Part shown: positions 55,829 through 64,000 of the stretch, one piece after another
How the letters are laid out: each line of letters opens with the position of its first letter
How positions within the stretch are numbered: the stretch's first letter is position 1
From: Petropleomorpha daqingensis
GTDB taxonomy: Bacteria > Actinomycetota > Actinomycetes > Mycobacteriales > Geodermatophilaceae
Assembly (NCBI RefSeq): GCF_013408985.1
Contig: NZ_JACBZT010000001.1
Span: forward strand, 3,038,001-3,102,000
DNA length: 64,000 nucleotides
Direction of reading: 5' to 3'
Position numbers and translations under genes: made by a program
The notes under the pieces: model-generated
Seen by the model: only the letters and a program-made list of their open reading frames with translations
Database searches by the model: none
Told to the model about the DNA's origin: nothing

Positions 55829-56608
55829 TCATTGCGTCCAAGGGAATTGCGGAGGCCGGCGCTCGGCGAAGGCGGCCACGCCCTCGGCGAGCTCGCCGCT
55901 CGCGATCGTCTCGCGGTACCAGCGGGCCACCTCGGCCTCGCCGTCGCCGCCGGTGGTCAGCGCCGCGAGCACCTCCTTGGTCGCCCGCTGGCTCAGCGCC
56001 GAGCGCGAGGCGAGGACGTCGGCGAAGCGGTGCACCTCGTCGTCCAGGTCCGTGACCGGCACCAGCCGGTCCACCAGGCCGACCCGCAGCGCCGTCCCGG
56101 CGTCGATCAGCTCCCCGCTGAACAGCAGGTACTTCGTGGTGGCCGGCCCGACCAGGTCGAGGAGGGCCTTGGTCGAGGAGGGGGCGTAGACGACGCCGAC
56201 CTTGGCGGGGGTCACCCCGAAGACGCCGGTCGGGTCGGTGAACCGCAGGTCGCAGCAGGCGGCGAGCTCCACGCCGCCGCCGATGCAGTGCCCGCGGATC
56301 GCCGCGACGGTGGGGTGCGGGAAGGCGCGGAGCGCAGCCTGGGCGGCGAGGTTGTCGCGCCGGACGTCGGCCATCGGGTCGTCGGGATCGGGACCGCTCA
56401 GCAGGTCGGCGATGTCGGCGCCGGCGCAGAACGACGGCCCGGCGCCGGTGACCACGAGCACCCGCACGCCGGCGTCGTCGGCCAGCCCGGCCAGCAGCTC
56501 GGGCAGGGCCGCCCACATGCCGGCGGTCATCGCGTTGCGCTTCTCGGGCCGGTCGATGGTCAGGACGGCGACCGGCCCGTCCCGCTCGACCCGCAGCAGA
56601 TCGCCCAC
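55829..56608 (-). CDS. Enoyl-CoA hydratase/isomerase (crotonase) family protein
   Basis: A 259-residue crotonase-fold enzyme with GAGPSFCAGADIADL and GHCIGGGVELAACCDLRF (oxyanion hole). The catalytic-glutamate region reads VGVVYAPSSTKALLDLVG, lacking the classic acidic residue of hydratases, so it may be an isomerase, a thioesterase-like member or a divergent hydratase. The GTG at 56608 follows the metallopeptidase stop with no gap, indicating co-transcription. Substrate unknown. Confidence 0.88.
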   Translation of the reverse strand: MGDLLRVERDGPVAVLTIDRPEKRNAMTAGMWAALPELLAGLADDAGVRVLVVTGAGPSFCAGADIADLLSGPDPDDPMADVRRDNLAAQAALRAFPHPTVAAIRGHCIGGGVELAACCDLRFTDPTGVFGVTPAKVGVVYAPSSTKALLDLVGPATTKYLLFSGELIDAGTALRVGLVDRLVPVTDLDDEVHRFADVLASRSALSQRATKEVLAALTTGGDGEAEVARWYRETIASGELAEGVAAFAERRPPQFPWTQ

Positions 56609-57535
56609 TCAGCCCAAGTTATCGGTGCCGAACGTGTCGCACTGGTTGGGGTCGCCGGACTGGTAGCCGGTGGAGAACCACTTCTGCCGCTGGGCCGACG
56701 TGCCGTGGGTGAAGCTGTTCTGGTCGACCCGGCCGCCGCCGAGGTTGCGCTGGATGAAGTCGTCGCCGATCCGCGAGGCGGCGTCGAGGGCGCGGTTCAC
56801 GTCGTCCTGGGTGACCTCGGTGATCAGCGGCTGACCCGTCTCGGTCGGCACGGTGGTCGCGTGGTTGGCCCAGACCCCGGCGAAGCAGTCGGCCTGCAGC
56901 TCGAGCCGGACCGACCCGCTGGTCGGGCCGGTGTCGCCGGGCTGCACCTGCGCGTTGGTGCCCAGCAGGTCCTGCACGTGGTGGCCGTACTCGTGGGCGA
57001 GCACGTACGCGTCGACGAACGTCCCGCCCTCGGCGCCGAACTGGGTCTTGAGGTCGTCGAAGAAGGTGATGTCGATGTACACGAGCTTGTCGGCCGGGCA
57101 GTAGAACGGCCCCGATCCGCTGCTCGCCGCGCCGCACTGGGTCTGCACCTGGCCGGAGAAGAACACGGTGTCCACGCGCTGGTAGCCCGGGACCTGCTGC
57201 TCCCAGAAGTCCTGGATGGAGTTGATCTCGGCCACCGCCGCGCACTGCACGTCGCGGTTGGCGTCGGCGCCGGTCTTGCAGTCCTGCTCCAGCTCGCTGT
57301 TGTCCGCCGAGCCGCCCTGGTCGATCGCCGGGAAGCCCGGGACCGCCGCCCCGGAGCCGGTGCCGGTCCCGCTGCCGCCGCCGAGCACGTTGATCAGGAT
57401 CACGACGATCACGCCGATCAGGCCCAGGCCGCCGCCCCCGACGGCGATGCCGCGGCCCCCGAAGCCGCCCCCGCCGCTGCCACGGATGTCGGTGACGTCC
57501 GACGTGTCGAGGTCGGCACCCTCGTTGAACCTCAT
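56609..57535 (-). CDS. Neutral zinc metallopeptidase (YpfJ family)
   Basis: A 308-residue membrane-anchored protease: a Gly-rich cytoplasmic N-terminus, one TM helix (about 35-51, GLGLIGVIVVILINVLG), then an extracytoplasmic zincin domain with the HEYGHH motif (His181, Glu182, His185) and a downstream metal-ligand region SVRLELQADCFAGVWANH. Cysteines in QDCKTG, VQCAAV, TQCGAA and FYCPAD suggest disulphides. The family is widespread with no defined substrate. Confidence 0.9.
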   Translation of the reverse strand: MRFNEGADLDTSDVTDIRGSGGGGFGGRGIAVGGGGLGLIGVIVVILINVLGGGSGTGTGSGAAVPGFPAIDQGGSADNSELEQDCKTGADANRDVQCAAVAEINSIQDFWEQQVPGYQRVDTVFFSGQVQTQCGAASSGSGPFYCPADKLVYIDITFFDDLKTQFGAEGGTFVDAYVLAHEYGHHVQDLLGTNAQVQPGDTGPTSGSVRLELQADCFAGVWANHATTVPTETGQPLITEVTQDDVNRALDAASRIGDDFIQRNLGGGRVDQNSFTHGTSAQRQKWFSTGYQSGDPNQCDTFGTDNLG

Positions 57536-57576
57536 CTGGCCTGGCTTCCCTGATCACCGCGCGGGAAACGCGCGTC

Positions 57577-59112
57577 TCACCGTAGGTCGGCGTGGATGGC
57601 CGCGGCCACCTGCGCGGCCAGTTCGTGCTCGTCCTGCGCCCGGGTCGCGAGCAGGGTCCAGCCGAGGTCGGCGGTGCGGCGGGAGCGGCGCAGCCACACC
57701 GGGGTCCCCGGGGCGGGGGAGAGCTCGGCTCGTGCGCCGGTGGCGACCTCGTACAGGGCCACGAGCGCGTCGCGCAGGGTGCGGTCGCCGACCTCGCCTC
57801 CGGCGGCCGCGACGACGACGGCGCCGGTCCGGCTCACCGCGGCGGGCAGCCGGCGGCTCGAGGCCCGGCGGAAGAGGAGGAAGCCGGCGACCAGCGCGAC
57901 CACGATGCCCACCACCGTCTCGGCCAGCCGGGTGCCGATCAGCTCCGGAACCGGCCGCGCCGGGTTGCCCACGTGCACGAGCAGCAGAGCGAGCGGGGTG
58001 ATCGCCGAGACGGCGAGCACGTACTGGAAGGCGATGAGCAGCTCCACGGTCATCTGCAGCAGCCCGACCAGGAGCACCTGGACGCCGACCGGCAGGTGCA
58101 GCGCGAGCAGCCCGGCGGCGATCGCGATGCCGAGCAGGGTGCCGATGGTGCGGTGCGCGGCGCGGGCGCCGGTGGCCCGGACGTCGGCGCCGAGCAGCAC
58201 CGCGACTGCCGTCGTCGACGCCCAGTAGGAGCTGGACAGCCCGAGCGCCACGGCGAGCAAGCCGGCCGCGGCCGCGGCGAGACCGGCGCGCAGCGCGCCC
58301 GGCAGCCAGGGGGCCGTCCACCGGTCGCGCGGTTCGGCCACCCGTTCCAGCCGCGCGGGCTCCAGCGGGATGTCGCCGTGCGGCAGCGCACGGAAGAACC
58401 GCTCCTCGATCGCGAGCAGGTCCGGCGCCAGTGACGGGCGGCGCCGCGAACCGTCGGCGACCGCGGCGTGGGCCACCCGGACCGCGTGCGCCGCCGGGTC
58501 CGGCCGGCCGGTGGGATGGGTGCCGCGCTCGGCGGCGTCGACCGCGGCGTCCGCGGCCGCCACCGCCCGCCGCTCGGGGCCGGCCGGGTCCCAGAGCCAC
58601 GGCAGCATGCAGACCAGCCACGACAGCAGCACCCCGCCGAGCGCGGCGAGCAGGTGCGGGCCGAACGCGCCGGGCCCGGCGCCCAGCGCGCTGGCGCCAC
58701 CGCCCACGAGGACGACGCCGAGCGGTCCCGGCGGCCCGATCCGCCAGATCGCGGTCGCCGCCGAGGCCGCCGCGACGAGCAGGCCGAGCACCGGCGCGAG
58801 CAGCAGTGCGTGCGATCCGACGAGCGTCCCCAGCGCGAAGGCCACCAGCAGCGCGGCACCGACCCCGGCGACGACGATCGCGCGGCGGCGGAACGGCAGT
58901 GCGTGGCCGTAGATCGCGGTGAACCCGGCCAGCCCGGCCGCCGACCCGAGGTCGGGCCGGCCCAGCGCGACCCCGAGCGCCAGCGGCAGCGCCACGCACG
59001 CGGCGGCGGAGACCGCGCGCCGGCCGGCGGTGTTCCAGAGAGCCCGCGGCCCGGGGAGCGAGGGGCCGAGCACCCGCCGGGCGAGGTCGGGGGAGGGCCG
59101 CACGACGGCCAT
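57577..59112 (-). CDS. FUSC-family membrane protein (aromatic-acid exporter-like)
   Basis: A 511-residue protein with two sets of transmembrane helices (AACVALPLALGVALGRPDLGS ... AGLAAAAAGLLAVALGLSSSYWASTTAVAVLLGADVRAT) separated by a cytoplasmic stretch. The motif SSYWASTTAVAVLLGADVRATGARAAHRTIGTLLGIA is the FUSC/ArAE signature. Such proteins export aromatic acids or act as passive channels; substrate unknown. ATG 59112 is divergent from the F420-type gene. Residues after about 420 form a soluble helical end. Confidence 0.88.
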   Translation of the reverse strand: MAVVRPSPDLARRVLGPSLPGPRALWNTAGRRAVSAAACVALPLALGVALGRPDLGSAAGLAGFTAIYGHALPFRRRAIVVAGVGAALLVAFALGTLVGSHALLLAPVLGLLVAAASAATAIWRIGPPGPLGVVLVGGGASALGAGPGAFGPHLLAALGGVLLSWLVCMLPWLWDPAGPERRAVAAADAAVDAAERGTHPTGRPDPAAHAVRVAHAAVADGSRRRPSLAPDLLAIEERFFRALPHGDIPLEPARLERVAEPRDRWTAPWLPGALRAGLAAAAAGLLAVALGLSSSYWASTTAVAVLLGADVRATGARAAHRTIGTLLGIAIAAGLLALHLPVGVQVLLVGLLQMTVELLIAFQYVLAVSAITPLALLLVHVGNPARPVPELIGTRLAETVVGIVVALVAGFLLFRRASSRRLPAAVSRTGAVVVAAAGGEVGDRTLRDALVALYEVATGARAELSPAPGTPVWLRRSRRTADLGWTLLATRAQDEHELAAQVAAAIHADLR

Positions 59113-59150
59113 TGTCCGCCGTCCCCTCTGCCGACCCGGGACGGCCGACC

Positions 59151-59156
59151 TAGATT
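59151..59156 (+). promoter_or_regulatory. -10 element TAGATT of a leaderless promoter
   Basis: TAGATT lies 7 nt before ATG 59164, without an RBS. Confidence 0.55.
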
Positions 59157-59163
59157 CGCACCC

Positions 59164-59610
59164 ATGCCCCTCGAAGGTGAGTACGAGCCCAGCGCGCAGC
59201 AGTGGGTCCGCGACCAGGTCGCCCGCTACGAGGAGACCGGCGGGCGCGAGGCCAACACCCTCCGCGACACCGGCCTGCCGATCGCGATCTTCTGGACCCG
59301 CGGTGCGACGTCCGGGAAGGTCCGCAAGAACGCGCTCATGCGGGTCGAGAACGGCGGCGCGTACCTGATGGTCGGCTCCCAGGGCGGGGCCCCCACCGAC
59401 CCCGCGTGGGTGAGCAACGTGCGCAAGGCCCCCGACCAGGTCACGGTGCAGGACGGCCCGGAACCGTGGGACGGCGTCGCGCGCGAGCTGACCGGCGAGG
59501 AACGCGACCAGTGGTGGGCGCGGGCCGTCGAGGCCTACCCGTCCTACGCCGACTACCAGGAGAAGACCGACCGGGTCATCCCGGTGTTCCTGGTGGAACG
59601 CGCCGCCTGA
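59164..59610 (+). CDS. F420-type (deazaflavin) nitroreductase family protein
   Basis: A 148-residue split-beta-barrel protein of the DDN/nitroreductase family (LPIAIFWTRGATSGKVRKNALMRVENGGAYLMVGSQGGAPTDPAWVSNVRKAPDQVTVQDG; C-terminal YPSYADYQEKTDRVIPVFLVERA). Members use coenzyme F420 for reductions or may bind fatty acids; substrate unknown. Short leaderless monocistronic gene, convergent with the MFS transporter. Confidence 0.91.
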   Translation: MPLEGEYEPSAQQWVRDQVARYEETGGREANTLRDTGLPIAIFWTRGATSGKVRKNALMRVENGGAYLMVGSQGGAPTDPAWVSNVRKAPDQVTVQDGPEPWDGVARELTGEERDQWWARAVEAYPSYADYQEKTDRVIPVFLVERAA

Positions 59611-59620
59611 CCCGCGGCGC

Positions 59621-60982
59621 TCAGGCGGCCTTCACCTCGTCGCGCTCCTCGACGACGTCCTCGACGCTGGCGTGCGGCTTGGGCATCAGCAGCAGCGCGA
59701 TCATCGAGACCACCGCGCAGCCCACGATGTACCAGGAGATCCCGGTCGAGGACTTCGTGGCGGCGAAGATCGCCGTCGCGATGAGCGGGGCCGGGCCGCC
59801 GGCCACCACCGAGGCCAGCTGGTAGCCCAGGCCGGCGCCGCTGTAGCGCACGCCGGTGCCGAACGTCTCGGAGATCAGCGCCGCCTGCGGGCCGTACATG
59901 ATGTCGTGGATCGCCAGCGACAGCACGATCGCCAGCAGGACCAGCCCGCTCTCCTCGGTGTTCAGCAGCCCGAAGTACGGGAACGCGAAGATCGCGATCC
60001 CGACGACCCCGATGCCGTAGACCAGCCGTCGGCCGAAGATGTCGGACAGGAACCCGAATAGCGGCACGGTGATGAAGCCGAGCGCGGCCGCCACGAGGAC
60101 GTCGTTGAGCAGGTCGTCGCGCTGGAGCGACAGGGCTTCCGTGCCGTAGGTCAGCACGAACGTGATGAACAGGTAGAAGGGCGCCTGCTCGGCCATCCGC
60201 ACGAACGCCGAGGTGATGATCGCCCGCGGCTGGGTCTTGATGACCTCCCAGACCGGCGCCTTGACGACCGCCTTCTGCTCGCGCACCCGGCGGAAGTGCG
60301 GTGTCTCGAGCACCGAGAGCCGCACGTACAGCCCGATCGCGATGAGCACGACGCTGAGCAGGAACGGGATGCGCCAGCCCCAGGTCTCGAAGAAGTGCTC
60401 GCCACCGACGCCGGAGACGATCCGGACGGCGGCGGTCGACAGCAGCAGGCCGATCGGCACGCCGAGCTGGGGGAGGCTGGCCATGAAGCCGTGCCGCTTG
60501 CGCCGGCCCCACTCCATCGACATGAGCACCGAGCCGCCCCACTCGCCGCCGACCCCGATGCCCTGCAGGATCCGCAGCAGGGTGAGCAGGATCGGCGCGG
60601 CGACGCCGATGGTGGCGTAGCCGGGCAGCACGCCCATGAGCGCGGTCGCCGCGCCCATCAGCGAGAGCGTGGTGATCAGCGCGCCCTTGCGGCCCAGCCG
60701 GTCGCCGTAGTGCCCGAAGATCGCCGCGCCGATGGGACGGGCGGCGAACCCCACGAACTGGGTCGAGAACGCCAGCAGCGTGCCGGCCAGGGCCGACGAC
60801 TCCGGGAAGAAGACCGACGGGAAGATCAGCGCCGCCGCGGTTCCGTAGAGGAAGAAGTCGTACCACTCGATGGTCGTGCCGACCGTGCTGGCGACCGCCG
60901 CCTTGGTCCGCTGCGACCGGCTCGAGGTGCCCTGCGCCCGTAGCCGTGCCTCGGCCGGGTCGGTCGTGGCATCCGTCGTCAT
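59621..60982 (-). CDS. MFS transporter, metabolite:H+ symporter type
   Basis: A 453-residue 12-helix major facilitator of the MHS (ShiA/ProP/KgtP) subfamily, with VGTTIEWYDFFLYGTAAALIFPSVFFP in TM1, GRPIG-like segment ARPIGAAIFGHYGDRLGRKGALITTLSLMG after TM2, LQGIGVGGEWGGSVLMSMEW and LSDIFGRRLVYGIGV. These proteins import organic acids or betaine-like solutes with protons. Start ATG 60982, with GGAAGGA upstream. It is divergent from the SDR gene. Confidence 0.92.
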   Translation of the reverse strand: MTTDATTDPAEARLRAQGTSSRSQRTKAAVASTVGTTIEWYDFFLYGTAAALIFPSVFFPESSALAGTLLAFSTQFVGFAARPIGAAIFGHYGDRLGRKGALITTLSLMGAATALMGVLPGYATIGVAAPILLTLLRILQGIGVGGEWGGSVLMSMEWGRRKRHGFMASLPQLGVPIGLLLSTAAVRIVSGVGGEHFFETWGWRIPFLLSVVLIAIGLYVRLSVLETPHFRRVREQKAVVKAPVWEVIKTQPRAIITSAFVRMAEQAPFYLFITFVLTYGTEALSLQRDDLLNDVLVAAALGFITVPLFGFLSDIFGRRLVYGIGVVGIAIFAFPYFGLLNTEESGLVLLAIVLSLAIHDIMYGPQAALISETFGTGVRYSGAGLGYQLASVVAGGPAPLIATAIFAATKSSTGISWYIVGCAVVSMIALLLMPKPHASVEDVVEERDEVKAA

Positions 60983-61084
60983 GGCAGGAGTTCCTTCCGT
61001 GGGCCGTCGGGTGTGCCGTAGATCACGCTGCGCCTGCTCGGGCGAGCGCGCAAAAGGAAGACGGGTCTGCGAAGGTCCTCGCCC

Positions 61085-61885
61085 GTGACGGCGTTGGTGA
61101 CCGGCGGTGGATCGGGGGTCGGCCGGGCGATCGCGCTCGCCCTGGCCGAGGAGCGGCCCGTGGCGGTGCTCGGCCGGCGGGCCGCGCCGCTCGAGGAGAC
61201 GGTCGCGGAGATCGCCGGGCGTGGTGGCCGCGCTCTCGCCGTCGCGGTGGACGTCACCGACGACACCGCGCTGGCCGCGGCGGTCGCGCGGGTGGAGGCG
61301 CAGCTGGGACCGGTCGACGTCCTGGTCAACAACGCCGGGTCCGGGGGCGCGCCCGCCCGCCTCTCCGACGGCGACCTCGGCCCGCTGCGCTCGGTGCTGG
61401 CCGTCAACCTGGTCGCGCCCGCCGTCCTCAGCGCGCTCGTGCTGCCCGGGATGGTGGCCCGGGGGGCCGGCCACGTCCTGAACGTCACCAGCCTGCAGGG
61501 CTCGCGGACGTTCCCGGGCTACGTCGCGTACGGGGCGTCGAAGGCCGGGCTGATGCGGCTCACCGACTCGCTCGCCGCGGAACTGGCCGGCACCGGGGTC
61601 GTCGTGGTCGACCTGAGCCCGGGGCTGGTCCGCACCGACATGACCGCGGAGCCCGAACTGGCAGCACTGCTCGCCGACGTCCCGGACGACGAGTGGTCAC
61701 CGGTGGCGCGCGTCGCCGAGAAGGCGGTCGCGCTGGTCTCGGGCCGCTACGACGTCCTCGCCGGGCGGTTCGTGCACGCCGAGGACGACCTCGACGCGCT
61801 CGTGGCCGCGCTGCGCCCGGAGGACGACGACGCCCGCCGGCTCCGGATGACACCGATCGCCGGCGGGGACCCGCTCTTCGACTAG
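61085..61885 (+). CDS. Short-chain dehydrogenase/reductase
   Basis: A 266-residue SDR with the cofactor motif ALVTGGGSGVGRAIALALA, structural VLVNNAGSGG, catalytic Ser in LNVTSLQGSRTFPG, and YVAYGASKAGL (Tyr and Lys). The cofactor pocket has GRRAA after strand 2, favouring NADP(H). The GTG at 61085 is the first start before the fold. The C-terminus, which is Asp/Arg-rich, overlaps the aldo/keto reductase gene by 4 nt. Substrate unknown. Confidence 0.91.
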   Translation: MTALVTGGGSGVGRAIALALAEERPVAVLGRRAAPLEETVAEIAGRGGRALAVAVDVTDDTALAAAVARVEAQLGPVDVLVNNAGSGGAPARLSDGDLGPLRSVLAVNLVAPAVLSALVLPGMVARGAGHVLNVTSLQGSRTFPGYVAYGASKAGLMRLTDSLAAELAGTGVVVVDLSPGLVRTDMTAEPELAALLADVPDDEWSPVARVAEKAVALVSGRYDVLAGRFVHAEDDLDALVAALRPEDDDARRLRMTPIAGGDPLFD

Positions 61886-62853
61886 AAGCCGACCACCGGG
61901 TGGGGGGTGTAGGGCTCCTCGAGCCGGGCGATCTCCTCGTCGGTGAGCCGGACGTCGACGGCGGCCACCGCGTCGTCGAGGTGGTGGTCCTTGGTGACGC
62001 CGACGATCGGCGCGCTGACCACCGGCTTGGCCAGCACCCACGCGAGCGCCACCTGGGCGCGGGGGATGCCGCGCTCGCGGGCGATCTCGGCGACCCGGTC
62101 GACGATCGCGCGGTCGCTGCTCTCGTCGTAGAGGGTCTGGCCGAAGCGGTCGGTGTCCGACCGGGCGGTCGACTCCTCCCAGTCGCGGGTGAGCCGGCCG
62201 CGGGCCAGCGGGCTCCACGGGATCACGCCGATGCCCTGGTCGGCGCAGAGCGGGTGCATCTCCCGCTCCTCCTCGCGGTTGAGCAGGTTGTAGTGGTCCT
62301 GCATCGAGACGAACCGGTGCCAGCCGTGCTCGCCGGCCAGGTGCAGCGCCTTGCTGAACTGCCACGCCCACATGGACGAGGCGCCGAGGTAGCGGACCTT
62401 GCCGCTCCGGACGGCGGAGTCCAGCGCCTCCAGCGTCTCCTCGATCGGCGTCTTCGGGTCCCAGCGGTGGATCTGGTACAGGTCGACGTAGTCGGTGCCG
62501 AGCCGGCGCAGGCTGTCGTCCAGCTCGCGCAGGATGGCCTTGCGGGACAGCCCGGCGCCGTTGGGCCCCGGGTGCATCCGGCCGTGCACCTTGGTGGCCA
62601 GGACGACGTCGTCCCGGTTGGTGAAGTCGCGCAGCGCCCGGCCGGTGATCTCCTCGCTGGACCCGTCGGAGTAGACGTTGGCGGTGTCGAAGAAGGTGAT
62701 CCCGCTGGTCAGCGCCTTCTCGATGAGCCGGCGGCTGTCCTCCTCGCCGAGCGACCACGGGTGGTTGCCCCGGTCGGGCTCGCCGAAGCTCATCATGCCG
62801 AGACAGATGCGGGACACCTCGAGGCCGGTGCTCCCCAGACGCGTGTACTCCAT
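61882..62853 (-). CDS. Aldo/keto reductase
   Basis: A 323-residue AKR barrel with catalytic residues Asp56 and Tyr61 (FFDTANVYSDGSSEEI), Lys88 (LATKVHGRM) and a His in YVDLYQIHRWDPKTPIEE, and cofactor loop SAPIVGVTKDHHLDDAVAAVDVRL. NADPH-dependent reduction of an aldehyde or ketone is expected; it resembles the YajO/PdxI-like group. ATG 62853; the gene ends convergent with the SDR. No operon partner apart from the methyltransferase 44 nt upstream. Confidence 0.92.
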   Translation of the reverse strand: MEYTRLGSTGLEVSRICLGMMSFGEPDRGNHPWSLGEEDSRRLIEKALTSGITFFDTANVYSDGSSEEITGRALRDFTNRDDVVLATKVHGRMHPGPNGAGLSRKAILRELDDSLRRLGTDYVDLYQIHRWDPKTPIEETLEALDSAVRSGKVRYLGASSMWAWQFSKALHLAGEHGWHRFVSMQDHYNLLNREEEREMHPLCADQGIGVIPWSPLARGRLTRDWEESTARSDTDRFGQTLYDESSDRAIVDRVAEIARERGIPRAQVALAWVLAKPVVSAPIVGVTKDHHLDDAVAAVDVRLTDEEIARLEEPYTPHPVVGF

Positions 62854-62897
62854 GCCCCCAGCCTTCTCCGCGGCCTCGTGCGGTGCCACCGCGGGGG

Positions 62898-63632
62898 TCA
62901 GGCCCGGCGGTAGACCGACACGTGCGAGCGGGAGTCGGCCGTGAACTCGCCGCCGGCCCAGTCGGAGGACCGCGACTCGAGGACGAAGCCGGCGATCCTG
63001 GCCATCAGGTCGAGCTCGGCCGGCCACACGTAGCGGTGCGGGCTGCGGAACAGCCGCGCCTGCGAGCCCTCGCCGAAGCGGACGTGGTGCGAGACGACCC
63101 GCTGGTGCAGGACGTCGTAGGTGTCGAACCCGACGTAGCCCGGTTCGGCGGCGAAGACGGCGGCCTCGGTGCCCGGCGGGAGCCGCCGCAGATCGGGCAC
63201 CCACAGCTCGACCACGAACCGCCCGCCGGGCCCGAGGTGCCGGGCGGCGTTGGCGAAGCAGGCGACCTGCTCGTCCTGGCTGAGCAGGTTCGAGATGGTG
63301 TTGTAGACGAGGTAGACCAGGGAGAACGTGCCCGCGGCCCGGGCGGTGGCCATGTCGCCGTGCACCACGGGGAGGGCGGCGTCGTCGGCCTTGGTGCGGA
63401 GCTGGTCGATCATCGGGCGGGACAGCTCGATGCCCGTGACCGGCACCCCGCGCCGGCGCAGCGGCACCCCGACCCGGCCGGTGCCGATCGCGAACTCCAG
63501 CACCCGGCCGCCGGCGGCCAGCTCGGCGAGGCGCTCGATGGTGGGTCCGAGCACCTCCGGGGCGAACATGCCGGTGCCCGGTGTGTCGTAGGCCTTCGCC
63601 GTCTCCTCGTCCCAGAGGTCGTCGGTCCGCAC
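62898..63632 (-). CDS. SAM-dependent methyltransferase (class I)
   Basis: A 244-residue methyltransferase with the SAM-binding motif VLEFAIGTGRVGVPLRRRGVPVTGIELSRPMIDQL (motif I and the acidic end of strand 2), HGDM motif and VYNTISNLLSQDEQVACFANAARHLGPGGRFVVELW (motif III). The insert GYVGFDTYDVLHQRVVSHHVRF is shared by many uncharacterised actinobacterial members. GTG 63632, with GAGGG upstream. Substrate unknown. Confidence 0.9.
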   Translation of the reverse strand: MRTDDLWDEETAKAYDTPGTGMFAPEVLGPTIERLAELAAGGRVLEFAIGTGRVGVPLRRRGVPVTGIELSRPMIDQLRTKADDAALPVVHGDMATARAAGTFSLVYLVYNTISNLLSQDEQVACFANAARHLGPGGRFVVELWVPDLRRLPPGTEAAVFAAEPGYVGFDTYDVLHQRVVSHHVRFGEGSQARLFRSPHRYVWPAELDLMARIAGFVLESRSSDWAGGEFTADSRSHVSVYRRA

Positions 63633-63709
63633 GGTGCGGACCCTCGTCGGCCACGGCCCCGGCGTCCACCGGTTTCCCGGGAGTCGGTGGCTCGGTGCAG
63701 GGTGGCGGC

Positions 63710-64000
63710 ATGGACATCGGCGCCGCTGTCTCCTTCGTGACCGGATCGGCCCGGCTGCTCGACCGGCGCCGGCTCGACCTGCTGCTGGGCATCGGATCGC
63801 CCCAGGCGGTGCTGGCCGCCCTCGACGGCTACGCGAACCCGGACGGCGGATTCGGGTGGGGGCTGGAGCCGGACCTGCGCGGCCCGGAGAGCCAGCCGGC
63901 CGGCGCCATGCACGCGCTAGAGGCGCTGGTCGAGGCCGCCGCCGTCGACAGCCCGCGGGTGCCGTTGCTGCTCGACTGGCTGCAGCGGCACACCCTGCCC
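63710..64000 (+). CDS. Cyclase-like hypothetical protein (5' part)
   Basis: The first 97 codons of a gene that continues beyond the window, from ATG 63710. MDIGAAVSFVTGSARLLDRRRLDLLLGIGSP is followed by DGYANPDGGFGWGLEPDLRGPESQPAGAMHALEALVEAA, which resembles one alpha/alpha repeat of prenyltransferase/squalene-cyclase-like proteins (NPDGGFGWGLEPD-type motif). Too little is visible to name a function. The 77-bp gap from the methyltransferase holds both promoters. Confidence 0.8.
   Translation, partial: MDIGAAVSFVTGSARLLDRRRLDLLLGIGSPQAVLAALDGYANPDGGFGWGLEPDLRGPESQPAGAMHALEALVEAAAVDSPRVPLLLDWLQRHTLP

Overview
The window is about 74% G+C, chromosomal, densely packed and actinobacterial. High GC, frequent GTG starts, 4-nt stop/start overlaps, IdeR-type iron boxes, a mycothiol-type DinB/MDMPI protein, an F420-type reductase, DUF3618/holin envelope genes and a SipW/TasA-like locus suggest Geodermatophilaceae (Blastococcus, Geodermatophilus or Modestobacter). 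The family assignment is inference. I saw no rRNA, tRNA, CRISPR array, transposase, integrase or plasmid origin.

Layout. 0-8 kb: end of an EAL phosphodiesterase, LysR and TetR regulators, a tiny zinc-ribbon protein, a ClpC/ClpB-like ATPase, a DUF2267 pair, and a zinc alcohol/formaldehyde dehydrogenase with a DJ-1/PfpI protein. 8-13 kb: a CmtR-like ArsR sensor with a CDF exporter, an M20 peptidase, and a PadR-DUF1048-ABC export operon read from a likely CTG start and a strong palindromic operator. 13-19 kb: a PqqD-like/M50 membrane metalloprotease beside an Ala/Asn-rich repeat protein, an ArsR-SRPBCC pair and a stand-alone LigD-type DNA ligase. 19-25 kb: a siderophore-interacting protein, a SigE-type sigma factor with a membrane partner, a NarL-type two-component system and a small lipoprotein. 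25-34 kb: an ECF sigma/MDMPI pair, a three-domain SnoaL-like fusion, two TetR genes and a five-gene oxidation operon (TPP enzyme, membrane protein, gluconate-dehydrogenase-like subunit, GMC oxidoreductase, enolase-superfamily enzyme).

34-40 kb: flbD and motA without motB, then an unexplained three-gene membrane/cupredoxin operon divergent from a MerR-like regulator. 40-46.5 kb: a second siderophore-interacting protein and a complete ferric-siderophore ABC importer sharing an IdeR-type box, then a PEP-mutase-family enzyme and a hemerythrin. 46.6-53.6 kb: an acyltransferase, an OmpR-type regulator, a TasA-like protein/SipW signal peptidase/secreted protein operon ending in a degenerate receiver-Hpt protein, and a PAS kinase with its receiver. 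53.6-64 kb: an envelope trio (DUF3618, holin-like, TM-anchored disordered protein), enoyl-CoA hydratase, zinc metallopeptidase, FUSC transporter, F420-type oxidoreductase, MFS transporter, SDR, aldo/keto reductase, methyltransferase and the start of a cyclase-like gene.

Two themes recur. Many monocistronic genes carry a TANNNT hexamer 6-7 nt before the start codon, the signature of leaderless transcripts. Gene ends are marked by GC-rich perfect hairpins without U-tracts. The best candidates for an undescribed system are the PqqD/M50 protease with its repeat protein (13.1-16.0 kb), the cupredoxin membrane operon (35.8-39.3 kb), and the TasA/SipW operon with its phospho-inert signalling protein (49.0-51.7 kb).
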